A DNA stretch of 64,000 nt. Source: Pseudomonas sp. UBA1879 (GTDB lineage Bacteria > Pseudomonadota > Gammaproteobacteria > Pseudomonadales > Pseudomonadaceae). Shown here piece after piece: positions 32,025-38,947 of this stretch. The DNA lies in assembly GCF_002338065.1 (NCBI RefSeq), contig NZ_DDHJ01000021.1:124001-188000 (forward strand), given 5' to 3'. The position numbers and the translations under genes are program-made. The number at the start of each line of letters is the position of its first letter. The first letter of the stretch is position 1. The notes beneath the pieces are model-generated. The model saw nothing but the letters and a program-made list of their open reading frames with translations, was not told the origin of the DNA and searched no databases.

Positions 32025-33074
32025 ATGGCGTACAACCTGAGTAACCACGGCGCGAAGATGTACGCCGCGATGCAAGTGGCCATGGCCGAGACCTACGGTG
32101 TCGATCTGTCGAGCCGCATGTTCAACGTTGACCCAACCATCGCCCAGGAGCTGAACGACGCCATTACGGCCAAGTCGGACTTCCTGCAGCGCATCAACGT
32201 CATCGGCGTGAGCGAAATCAAGGGCCAGAAAGTGTTTCTGGGCGTCTCCGGTCCCGTTACCGGTCGCACCAACACCGGCACCAAGGACCGCGAAGCCAAG
32301 GACGTGTCGGCGCTGGACTCCAACACCTACGAGCTGTCCTCGACCGAATCCGATGTGGGCATGCCCTACGCGAAGATCGATGCGTGGGCGAAGTTCCCGG
32401 ACTTCCATCAGCGCTATTCCGCAGCCGTTCAAAGGCAGATTGCCTTGGACCGCATCATTGTCGGTTTCCACGGCACCCATGCCGCTGTTCAGACCGACCT
32501 GGCCGCAAACCCGATGCTGCAGGATGTGAACAAGGGCTGGCTGCAACAGGCGCGCGAGCAGATTCCTGAGCAGGTCATGTCCGAAGGCGCGAGCGCCGGC
32601 AAGGTGACCATGGGCGAAGGCGGCGACTATGCCAACCTCGACGCCCTGGTGCACGACGCCAAACAACTGGTCGACGAGCGCTTGCGTGATGGTGGCGACC
32701 TGATCGCGATCATCGGCAGCGACCTGCTGGCCGCTGACAAGGCGAAGTTGTACGCCAAACAGGGTGATACGCCGACCGAAAAAGAACGCATCGAAGAAGC
32801 CCAGGTCATCGCGACCTATGGCGGTCTGCCGAGCTTCAGCGTGCCGTACTTCCCCGTCGACACGGTCGTGGTCACCAGCTTCGACAACCTGTCGATCTAC
32901 TTCCAGGACTCCAGCTGGCGCAAACAGACCATCGACAACCCGAAGCGCTCCCGCGTCGAAGATTACAACAGCCGTAACGAAGGCTACGTGATCGAGCAGT
33001 TGGAGAAGTTCGCGATGATCGAGAACGTCGAGGTGCTGACAGCCCCGACGTCGGGCAATGGTGGTCCACAGTGA
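32025..33074 (+). CDS. Major capsid protein (P2 gpN family)
   Basis: A 349-residue protein with the gpN features: LQRINVIGVSEIKGQKVFLGVSG near residues 52-75, RQIALDRIIVGFHGTHAA (about 137-154) and DNLSIYFQDSSWRKQTIDNPKRSRVEDYNSRNEGYVIE near the end. It forms the HK97-fold shell and is expected to be trimmed at the N-terminus by the scaffold protease. The start follows the scaffold stop by one base. Confidence 0.95.
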   Translation: MAYNLSNHGAKMYAAMQVAMAETYGVDLSSRMFNVDPTIAQELNDAITAKSDFLQRINVIGVSEIKGQKVFLGVSGPVTGRTNTGTKDREAKDVSALDSNTYELSSTESDVGMPYAKIDAWAKFPDFHQRYSAAVQRQIALDRIIVGFHGTHAAVQTDLAANPMLQDVNKGWLQQAREQIPEQVMSEGASAGKVTMGEGGDYANLDALVHDAKQLVDERLRDGGDLIAIIGSDLLAADKAKLYAKQGDTPTEKERIEEAQVIATYGGLPSFSVPYFPVDTVVVTSFDNLSIYFQDSSWRKQTIDNPKRSRVEDYNSRNEGYVIEQLEKFAMIENVEVLTAPTSGNGGPQ

Positions 33075-33784
33075 GCCTGGCACTGGCGCACAAGCGGCGC
33101 GTACGTGCCCAAGGTCCAGCGGCGCCTGTCGTCGGTGCCGTAGCGGCGGCGTATTCGCCCGCCGCTGCACTCTCCAGCCGTGCGAATGCGCAGAAACACC
33201 TGAAGCTGATGGAAGACGCTTTGGCTGTGGATCTGGAGCGGATCAGCGCGATCGACAGCCGCGAGCTTCGTCAGCAGCTCAAGCGTGACGAGCTGTTGCC
33301 CAAGTACCTGGACTATGTGCAGCGGTACCGCGACTCAGAGTTGAATTACCCGAACCCCGTGATGATGCAGGTTTTGGTGTGGCTGTTCGATACCGCCGAG
33401 CTGACTGCCGGTCTCGAACTGGCTGACTTCGCCATTGCCCAGGGGCAGGAGCTGCCGGAGCGTTTCAAGCGCAACGTACCGACCTTTGTTGCGGATGAGC
33501 TCATCAACTGGGCCGACGCGGAATACAAGGCTGGGCGTAGCCCTGAACCCTACGTTTCCAATTTGCTGCCGCGTGTGGATGGCGAATGGAAGCTCTTCGA
33601 GCGCATCCCGGCTCGGTTCCACCGATTGCTCGGCCTGATGGCCATCGACCGCCAGGAGTGGGCTTTAGCGATCACGCACCTGGAGCGCGCCGAGATCCTG
33701 TACCCGGAAATACGGGTAGCAACCCGCCTGGACGCAGCCCGCAAGGCGCTGGCCAAGCAGAAGGCCGAAGCAACAACCGAATAA
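33071..33784 (+). CDS. Terminase small subunit (P2 gpM family)
   Basis: The 237-residue protein starts with GTG, overlapping the capsid stop by four bases. Its start SLALAHKRRVRAQ and the core LKRDELLPKYLDYVQRYRDS match gpM, which pairs with gpP to recognise and cut cos DNA and carries nuclease activity in P2. Its presence implies cos-type packaging. A strong inverted repeat lies just downstream. Confidence 0.9.
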   Translation: MSLALAHKRRVRAQGPAAPVVGAVAAAYSPAAALSSRANAQKHLKLMEDALAVDLERISAIDSRELRQQLKRDELLPKYLDYVQRYRDSELNYPNPVMMQVLVWLFDTAELTAGLELADFAIAQGQELPERFKRNVPTFVADELINWADAEYKAGRSPEPYVSNLLPRVDGEWKLFERIPARFHRLLGLMAIDRQEWALAITHLERAEILYPEIRVATRLDAARKALAKQKAEATTE

Positions 33785-33805
33785 CCGTTCTTCCCCCCGC
33801 AGGGA

Positions 33806-33860
33806 GTTGCTACGGAAAGGCCGAGTCATTCGTGACCCCGACCTTCCCCGTAGCAGCAAC
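33806..33860 (+). other. Long imperfect hairpin between gpM and gpL genes
   Basis: GTTGCTACGG pairs with CCGTA...GCAAC across a three-base bulge, extended by AAAGG with CCTT. The 100-base spacer has no T-run, so this is not a classical terminator. It may process or attenuate the head operon transcript. Confidence 0.5.
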
Positions 33861-33883
33861 CTGCCCTATTTGAGCGCCCAGCA

Positions 33884-34345
33884 ATGAGCTTTTCAGGCAA
33901 ACCCACCACCTTTGTGGAACAGGCGATTGAGAACGACGGCTTTTGGCCGAACCTCTCCGTGTCCGAGTTCCAGAAGGGTTACCGCCTGCCGGCGGAGTAC
34001 CTGGTAGAGCTGCTGGCCGCTGAACTCACAACCGCCATGCACGAGGTGAACCTCGACCTGGCCAAGTGCAAAGCGCGCTGGCAGGGCGCTGGAGTGTCAA
34101 GCGTTGAATCTGCAGACACCACCGTCCTGCCGGAGCGCACCTTTCAAGTCGCGCAGTACAAGCGCGCCGTCTACACCCGCGCCAAAGCCACGCTGCTGAC
34201 CCAGTTCGCCACCGTTCAACGCCGTGAAGTTGCGGAAAACGTCGGTAAGGAACTGCCTGAGCGATCGGAAACCTTTCTCGCGTTCAGTCAGCAGGCCGTG
34301 CGCTCGCTGCAGGGCCGTGGGCGCATCACGGCGAAGCTGCTGTGA
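33884..34345 (+). CDS. Head completion/stabilisation protein (P2 gpL family)
   Basis: A 153-residue protein with the gpL pattern: NDGFWPNLSVSEFQKGYRLPAEYL near the start and RAVYTRAKATLLTQFATVQRREVAEN in the second half. In P2-like phages it seals the portal vertex after packaging. Order after gpM and before the tail completion genes matches P2. The stop overlaps the next GTG start by four bases. Confidence 0.88.
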   Translation: MSFSGKPTTFVEQAIENDGFWPNLSVSEFQKGYRLPAEYLVELLAAELTTAMHEVNLDLAKCKARWQGAGVSSVESADTTVLPERTFQVAQYKRAVYTRAKATLLTQFATVQRREVAENVGKELPERSETFLAFSQQAVRSLQGRGRITAKLL

Positions 34346-34785
34346 TCAAGCTGCAGGCGTTGACCGCCTATCTCATCGAACGCCAGCTGGTCGCGCCTGA
34401 ACAGCTCGACAGTTGGACCGACCAGGTGCAGCTGGAACTGATCTGGAAGCCCGACGAGAAGGGCATGCGCATGGGTGACATGAACTACGGCGCGACCATC
34501 GTCCTGGAGCGCTTCGCCGACAACCCTGCGCGCCTGATGGCGTTGGTGGGCAGTTGGCTGGACAACCACGACGAGGACCGCGAAGGCCTGCCGCAAACCG
34601 TGTTCGACATCACCATGCTCGACGACGATCTGGCCGACGTCGACATCAAGCTGCAGTTCAGCGAACCGCAGTATCTGACCGAGGATCCTGCCGGGGAGAT
34701 CGTTACCCAGGGCAAGACCTGGTCGTTCGTGCCGTTCGAGCTGTGGGTTGCCGAGAAAGGCGAGGTGACCGGCGATGGCGCGTAG
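34342..34785 (+). CDS. Tail completion protein (P2 gpR family)
   Basis: The 147-residue product starts with GTG coupled to the gpL stop. It matches P2 gpR with MIKLQALTAYLIERQLV, MNYGATIVLERF, and LVGSWLDNHDEDRE. It is needed to finish the tail tube end that joins the head. It overlaps the gpS gene by 11 bases. Confidence 0.85.
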   Translation: MIKLQALTAYLIERQLVAPEQLDSWTDQVQLELIWKPDEKGMRMGDMNYGATIVLERFADNPARLMALVGSWLDNHDEDREGLPQTVFDITMLDDDLADVDIKLQFSEPQYLTEDPAGEIVTQGKTWSFVPFELWVAEKGEVTGDGA

Positions 34786-35455
34786 CACCTTCGAACTCGA
34801 CGTGCGCGGTTACCTGGGCGTGCAAGAGCAGCTTGCACTGCTGAGCCTGTCGCCGCAGCTGCGCCGCCGGCTGCTGAACAACGTCACCAAGCGCGTGCGC
34901 AGCATGAGCCGTCAGCGCATCCGTGCCCAGCAAAACGTCGACGGCACCCCGTTCGCGCCCCGGAAGGGATCGGCCAAGGGCAAAAAGAAGATGGAAGCCG
35001 GCCTGGGCAAATTGCTGATGGTCACCCGTCTGAACGCCGATGAAGCCGAGCTGGGATGGCGCAACGCGCTGACCCGCTGGGTGGCATCCCAGCAACACAA
35101 CGGCGTCTCCGAGCGCCGCACTGCTGCCCAGATGCGCAAGTGGAACAAGACAGCTCCCGGCCTGGCTGCGACTGAAAAGCAGGCCAAGCGCCTGCGACGT
35201 CTCGGTTTCAAGGTCCGCCAGGAGGGCAAGAAAAGCCTTACGCGTCCCTCCGTGGCGTGGATTCAGGAGCACGTGAACTACGCCAAGGCGGGCCTGCTGA
35301 TCCGCATCCTGGACGACGAAAAGACCGAAAGCACCGGTGCGCAAAGCTGGGACATCACCCTGCCCAAACGCCAGTTCCTCGGCGCAAGCACCCAACAGGA
35401 CACCGGTCTACTGGTGAACCAGGTGCTGCAGCAAATCCTTCATTCTCCCCGCTAA
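34775..35455 (+). CDS. Virion morphogenesis / tail completion protein (P2 gpS family)
   Basis: The 226-residue protein has the gpS pattern: NNVTKRVRSMSRQRIRAQQNVDGTPFAPRK (basic N-terminal helix, about 33-62), GKLLMVTRLNADEAELGW, and the C-terminal KRQFLGAS region. It acts with gpR in tail completion. It ends 11 bases before the sheath gene. Confidence 0.88.
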   Translation: MARSTFELDVRGYLGVQEQLALLSLSPQLRRRLLNNVTKRVRSMSRQRIRAQQNVDGTPFAPRKGSAKGKKKMEAGLGKLLMVTRLNADEAELGWRNALTRWVASQQHNGVSERRTAAQMRKWNKTAPGLAATEKQAKRLRRLGFKVRQEGKKSLTRPSVAWIQEHVNYAKAGLLIRILDDEKTESTGAQSWDITLPKRQFLGASTQQDTGLLVNQVLQQILHSPR

Positions 35456-35466
35456 CGAGGCATCAC

Positions 35467-36585
35467 ATGTCACTCGGGAAAGTCTCTGTAAACAATCTCA
35501 ACCTCGGGCAGGGCGCTGTTACCGAAGTCGAGCGCTATTTCCTGTTCATCGGTCCTGGCAGCAAAAGCCAAGGCCAGTTGGTTCCGCTCAACACCGAAAG
35601 CGATCTGGATGTTCAGCTGGGCATTCCGCCGAGCGACCTGAAAACGCAGGTCAAAGCGGCTGGCCTGAACGGCGGCGATCGCTGGGCGTGTCTGGCGGCA
35701 CCGCTGAGCGGGCAAATGACCTGGCAGGACGCGCTGACCAAAGCCCAGCAGCAAGGCTATTCGGTTGAAGCCGTCGTGATCACCACGCCGGTGACAACCG
35801 CTGCCGAGCTGGAGGCAATGAACGAGGCCGCCATCGCCATCGGCAACACCTACGGTCGACGCGTGTTCGTGCTGGCCGCTGTTGCCGGGATCGATGCGGC
35901 CACGCAGACCTGGTCGGACTACCTGACCGCGAGCAAAGCGATTGTGGAAGGCCTGGCTGCGCCCCGTGTGCTGGCAGTGCCGCAACTGCACGGCAACGAC
36001 CTGGGCGTGCTGGCCGGTCGTCTTGCCAACGCGGCGGTCAGCGTTGCGGACAGCCCAATGCGTGTGGCCACGGGCGCCGTGGTTGGCCTGGGACCAGTGC
36101 CGAAAGACAAGGACAGTATCCCGCTGCAGTCGGCCACCCGTAGCGAGCTGGACAAGGCGCGTTACTCCGTCAGCCAGACGTATCCGGATTACCAGGGCGT
36201 GTACTGGGGCGACGGCAACTTGTTGGACGTCGTCGGCAGTGACTTCGCAGTGATCGAAAACCTGCGTGTCGCTGACAAGGCCGCTCGCCGCGTGCGTGTG
36301 CTGCTGGTCCAGCGCGTTGCCGATCGCCGCTTGAACAGCTCGCCCAACAGCATCGCGGTGAATACAGCGCGATTGATGGACCCGCTGCGTGCAATGGCCA
36401 AGTCCACGACCTTCGCTGGCCAGGTATTTCCGGGTGAGATCGAGCAGCCCCAGGAAGGCGACATCGTCATCACCTGGAAAAGCAAATACGCGGTTGAGGC
36501 CTATCTCAAGCTGCGCCCTCTCAATTCTCCGAAAGACCTGACCGCGAACATCGCGCTCGATCTTTCCCCTGACGCTTCGGAGTAA
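35467..36585 (+). CDS. Tail sheath protein (DUF2586 family)
   Basis: The start MSLGKVSVNNLNLGQGAV has a CGAGGCATC upstream context and follows the gpS stop closely; a longer frame within gpS was rejected. The 372-residue protein fits DUF2586, which takes the place of the sheath in K139-type myophages, with YSVSQTYPDYQGVYWGDGNLL and RVADKAARRVRVLLVQRVADRRLN. The C-terminus PLNSPKDLTANIALDLS is beta-rich as in sheath proteins. It is not close to P2 gpFI, which separates this phage from classical P2. Confidence 0.82.
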   Translation: MSLGKVSVNNLNLGQGAVTEVERYFLFIGPGSKSQGQLVPLNTESDLDVQLGIPPSDLKTQVKAAGLNGGDRWACLAAPLSGQMTWQDALTKAQQQGYSVEAVVITTPVTTAAELEAMNEAAIAIGNTYGRRVFVLAAVAGIDAATQTWSDYLTASKAIVEGLAAPRVLAVPQLHGNDLGVLAGRLANAAVSVADSPMRVATGAVVGLGPVPKDKDSIPLQSATRSELDKARYSVSQTYPDYQGVYWGDGNLLDVVGSDFAVIENLRVADKAARRVRVLLVQRVADRRLNSSPNSIAVNTARLMDPLRAMAKSTTFAGQVFPGEIEQPQEGDIVITWKSKYAVEAYLKLRPLNSPKDLTANIALDLSPDASE

Positions 36586-36588
36586 CCC

Positions 36589-37041
36589 ATGGCGGCAAAG
36601 ATTGGCGGCAAGAACTTCGACGTGACCATGGGCGATCTGGCCATTCACGTCGAGAACTGCACCCTCGACATCACCGACAACACCGCTGTCGCGCAGACCA
36701 AGGGCGTTCCCAACGGCCACGTCGACGGCGATGTGGCGGCGGCGGGCGAACTGGAGGTGGATACCACCAACTTCAATTTGATCATTGAAGCGGCGAAGAC
36801 CGCCGGCAGTTTCCGCGAGCTGGAGCCGTTTGACTCGGTGTTCTACGCCAAGGCCGGCGAGGAAGAACTGAAAGTGGAGGCCTTCGGCTGCAAGTTGCGT
36901 CTGTCCAGCCTGCTGAGCATTGCGCAGAAGGGCGGCGAGACGCACAAGCACAAGATCCCTTTCGACGTCACCAGCCCCGACTTCATCAAGATCAACGGCG
37001 TGCCGTACCTGGCTGCAGCTGAAATCGAGGGCCTGACCTGA
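36589..37041 (+). CDS. Tail tube protein (DUF2597 family)
   Basis: A 150-residue beta-rich protein directly after the sheath: MAAKIGGKNFDVTMGDLAIHVENCTLDITDN. This matches DUF2597, the tube protein of K139-type phages. The stop overlaps the next ATG (TGATG). Assignment rests on order and pattern. Confidence 0.8.
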   Translation: MAAKIGGKNFDVTMGDLAIHVENCTLDITDNTAVAQTKGVPNGHVDGDVAAAGELEVDTTNFNLIIEAAKTAGSFRELEPFDSVFYAKAGEEELKVEAFGCKLRLSSLLSIAQKGGETHKHKIPFDVTSPDFIKINGVPYLAAAEIEGLT

Positions 37042-37253
37042 TGGTTTGCCCGTTCGACCGTGCCCAGGCGCTTGAGCTTCGGCAACGCGAGCAGGCCATT
37101 GCGGCCGCGCTGGCGCGCAAGCGGCCGACCGGGCCGAGCCTCACCCATTGCGAGGACTGCGACAACGAGATTCCTGCAGCGCGCCAGGCGCTCGGCGGCA
37201 TGACCCGTTGCGTCCCTTGCCAGTCCATTTTTGAACGAGAGGTTCGGCGATGA
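37041..37253 (+). CDS. TraR/DksA-type C4 zinc-finger protein
   Basis: A 70-residue protein with a helical N-terminus (RAQALELRQREQAIAAALA) and the C-x2-C...C-x2-C finger HCEDCDNEIPAAR... TRCVPCQ typical of phage TraR/DksA family members, which bind RNA polymerase near the secondary channel. In P2-like phages of Pseudomonas it commonly precedes the lysis genes. It overlaps both neighbours by a few bases. Confidence 0.85.
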   Translation: MVCPFDRAQALELRQREQAIAAALARKRPTGPSLTHCEDCDNEIPAARQALGGMTRCVPCQSIFEREVRR

Positions 37254-37456
37254 GCGCGAATCAAGCTGCCCAGGACACCGCCGTTGCATTGGCAAAAGCG
37301 TCACCGGCGATCGGCGTAGCCGCGACCGGCGCGACCGGCGCCGTCGACTGGTCGGCAGTGGCCTACATGCTGACAGCCTTCTACATGGCGCTGCAGATCC
37401 TGCTCCTGGTGCCCAAGTACCGGCAGATGTTGCGCGATTGGAAGCTGAAGCCATGA
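37250..37456 (+). CDS. Holin
   Basis: A 68-residue protein with one strong membrane helix (AVAYMLTAFYMALQILLLVP, about residues 36-55), preceded by a moderately hydrophobic Ala/Gly segment and followed by a basic tail (KYRQMLRDWKLKP). It lies four bases overlapping the endolysin gene. Size, topology and position support a holin or pinholin that triggers lysis. Confidence 0.8.
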   Translation: MSANQAAQDTAVALAKASPAIGVAATGATGAVDWSAVAYMLTAFYMALQILLLVPKYRQMLRDWKLKP

Positions 37457-37977
37457 ACCTGCGCCACAAAATCGCCATCGGCGCCCTGGTGCTGGCCAGC
37501 AGCACGTTCACTTCATTCCTGGGCAAGTGGGAAGGCACCGGACAGAACGTCGTCTATGCCGATCCGCTAGCCCGTGGCCTGCCAACAGTGTGCAAGGGCA
37601 TCACCCGTTACACCAGCCCGGTGCCGGTCGTGGTGGGCGACTACTGGTCCGACGCCCGCTGCGCCGAGGTGGAAAGCCTGGTGGTTTCGAAAGGGCAGCT
37701 TGCGCTGGCCGACTGCCTGACGAATCAGGCGATCGGGCAGAACACCTTCGACGCGTTGAGCAGTCATGGCCACAACGTTGGCACGCCGAATACCTGCGCC
37801 AGTCGGGCCGTGGGCCTGATCAACGCCGGTCGCATTGCCGAAGGCTGCAGGGCGCTGGCTTACGCGCCGGATGGCTCGCCGGTCTGGTCCTACGTGACCC
37901 TGCCCAATGGTCACAAGCAATTCGTCCAGGGGCTGCACAACCGCCGGATCGCCGAAATGGAGCTGTGCCTGAAATGA
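37453..37977 (+). CDS. Endolysin, GH24 lysozyme with signal-anchor-like N-terminus
   Basis: The 174-residue protein starts MNLRHKIAIGALVLASSTFTS, a short weakly hydrophobic Gly/Ala/Ser-rich segment typical of SAR endolysins. Catalytic residues follow: Glu in KWEG (about 26), Asp in YADP and Thr in PTVCKGIT. Cys residues near the active site (VCKG) and elsewhere could mediate the thiol switch. It cuts peptidoglycan. The ATGA overlap with the holin and the Rz gene downstream form a standard lysis cassette. Confidence 0.88.
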   Translation: MNLRHKIAIGALVLASSTFTSFLGKWEGTGQNVVYADPLARGLPTVCKGITRYTSPVPVVVGDYWSDARCAEVESLVVSKGQLALADCLTNQAIGQNTFDALSSHGHNVGTPNTCASRAVGLINAGRIAEGCRALAYAPDGSPVWSYVTLPNGHKQFVQGLHNRRIAEMELCLK

Positions 37978-38489
37978 CCATCGCACCGCTACGCCTTGCC
38001 TTGTTGGTACTGCTGGCCAGCCTGATCGGCTACGTCATTTTCGATCACGTCACCGATCAGCGCGACAGCGCCAGGCGTGAACGTGATTCGGCTATGAGCG
38101 AGCGTGACGGCCTGCGTGAGGCGGCGCGCATCAGCGGCGAAATGCTCGCTGCCCGTGACCAGGTCGACCAACAACACACGAAGGAACTGAACCTTGCGAA
38201 CGCTCAAATTCTTGCTCTGCGCCGCGATGTTGACGATGGCCGTCAGCGGCTGCTCATCCGTGCCACCTGCAGACCCGCTGCCGTCGCCACTGCCACCGGC
38301 ACCGCCAGCGTGGCTGATGCAGGCCCCGCCGAACTCGCAGCAGACGCTCGATCGGATTATTTCACCCTCCGAGGTCAGCTCGCCCTAAGCAAGCAAATGA
38401 TCCTCGGCCTGCAGGACTACATCCGCCAGGTGATCCAGCGATCGCCGGCTACAGCTGCACCCCTTAACCCAACGGAAACCAAGCAATGA
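37974..38489 (+). CDS. Rz-like inner membrane spanin (LysB)
   Basis: The start MTIAPLRLALLVLLASLIGYVIF overlaps the endolysin stop as ATGA and provides the N-terminal membrane anchor (about residues 6-23). A long periplasmic coiled coil follows (RRERDSAMSERDGLREAARI... QILALRRDVDDGRQRL). The 171 residues fit LysB/Rz spanins, which fuse inner and outer membranes in the last lysis step. The Rz1 gene is nested inside it in another frame. Confidence 0.88.
   Translation: MTIAPLRLALLVLLASLIGYVIFDHVTDQRDSARRERDSAMSERDGLREAARISGEMLAARDQVDQQHTKELNLANAQILALRRDVDDGRQRLLIRATCRPAAVATATGTASVADAGPAELAADARSDYFTLRGQLALSKQMILGLQDYIRQVIQRSPATAAPLNPTETKQ
38194..38388 (+). CDS. Rz1-like outer membrane spanin lipoprotein, nested in the Rz gene
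   Basis: A 64-residue protein starting with TTG: a basic start, a hydrophobic signal (LKFLLCAAMLTMAVSGC) with lipobox AVSGC, then a Pro-rich mature part (PPADPLPSPLPPAPPAW). This is the classic Rz1 form. It lies entirely inside the LysB gene in a different frame, as in P2 lysC. The TTG start is the only one that gives the full signal. Confidence 0.88.
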   Translation: MRTLKFLLCAAMLTMAVSGCSSVPPADPLPSPLPPAPPAWLMQAPPNSQQTLDRIISPSEVSSP

Positions 38490-38776
38490 CCGACGTAAAC
38501 CGCGACATCACCCTGGAAATTGGCGATAGCGAATTCACCTTCCGCCTGACCCCGGCTGAGGTGACGAAGTACTTCAACGCCACCACGAACAACAACAAGG
38601 TCGCGCCGGCCAACAACCTGCTGGTGACCACGGTCCTGCAGGAACAACGCGCCGAGCTGAAACCGCACCTGGCCAACCCGATCCGCGTCATGGAGCTGGC
38701 CGGCGCGCTGATGGAGGAGTACTCGCCGGATCTTGAAGTCATCGTAAAAAAGTCCTCGGCCACGCTGACGGCCTAA
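38486..38776 (+). CDS. Tail assembly chaperone (DUF2765-like), upstream frame product
   Basis: A 96-residue acidic/neutral protein: DVNRDITLEIGDSEFTFRLTPAEVTKYFN and NNLLVTTVLQEQRAELKPHLAN. It fits the tail assembly chaperone (gpE-type, DUF2765) family. It lies just before the tape measure, with which these chaperones interact. Near the C-terminus the sequence A-AAA-AAG in the reading frame allows a -1 shift, making a longer fusion. It overlaps the end of the Rz gene by four bases. Confidence 0.85.
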   Translation: MTDVNRDITLEIGDSEFTFRLTPAEVTKYFNATTNNNKVAPANNLLVTTVLQEQRAELKPHLANPIRVMELAGALMEEYSPDLEVIVKKSSATLTA

Positions 38777-38940
38777 CCGAAGACGGACTGGGCCAGCTCC
38801 TGGCCCTGACCAATCGCTGGCTACCTGGTGCCGAACCGTCCATTGAAAACATGGGCGTCGCCAAGTGGCTGGAAGACGAACACTGGCGCCGCATGGAGAT
38901 TGCCGTAGCAAACGGCATCGCCTTCGCGCTGAACGGATAG
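38486..38940 (+). CDS. Tail assembly chaperone -1 frameshift fusion product
   Basis: Reading shifts back one base at the slippery heptamer near 38,750 and continues for 62 codons without stop to the TAG just before the tape-measure ribosome binding site. The extension reads VLGHADGLTEDGLGQLLAL... WLEDEHWRRMEIAVANGIAFALNG, with helical, coding-like composition. This G/GT or E/E+E' type of chaperone pair is widespread in tailed phages and usually essential for tail assembly. The extension has no start codon of its own with a good ribosome binding site, which supports frameshifting. Confidence 0.85.
38746..38752 (+). other. Programmed -1 ribosomal frameshift site
   Basis: The heptamer A-AAA-AAG lies in exactly the X-XXY-YYZ register of the chaperone gene. 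GC-rich sequence follows that could fold into a stimulatory stem (CGGCCACGCTGACGGCC). Confidence 0.85.
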
Positions 38941-38947
38941 GATACCC

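Noticed and set aside
31938..33170. 410-codon minus-strand frame opposite the capsid gene
   Set aside because: It is antisense to the gpN gene and has no start signal or recognisable motif.
35470..36951. 493-codon minus-strand frame opposite the sheath and tube genes
   Set aside because: It is antisense to two recognised structural genes; high GC creates long open shadows.
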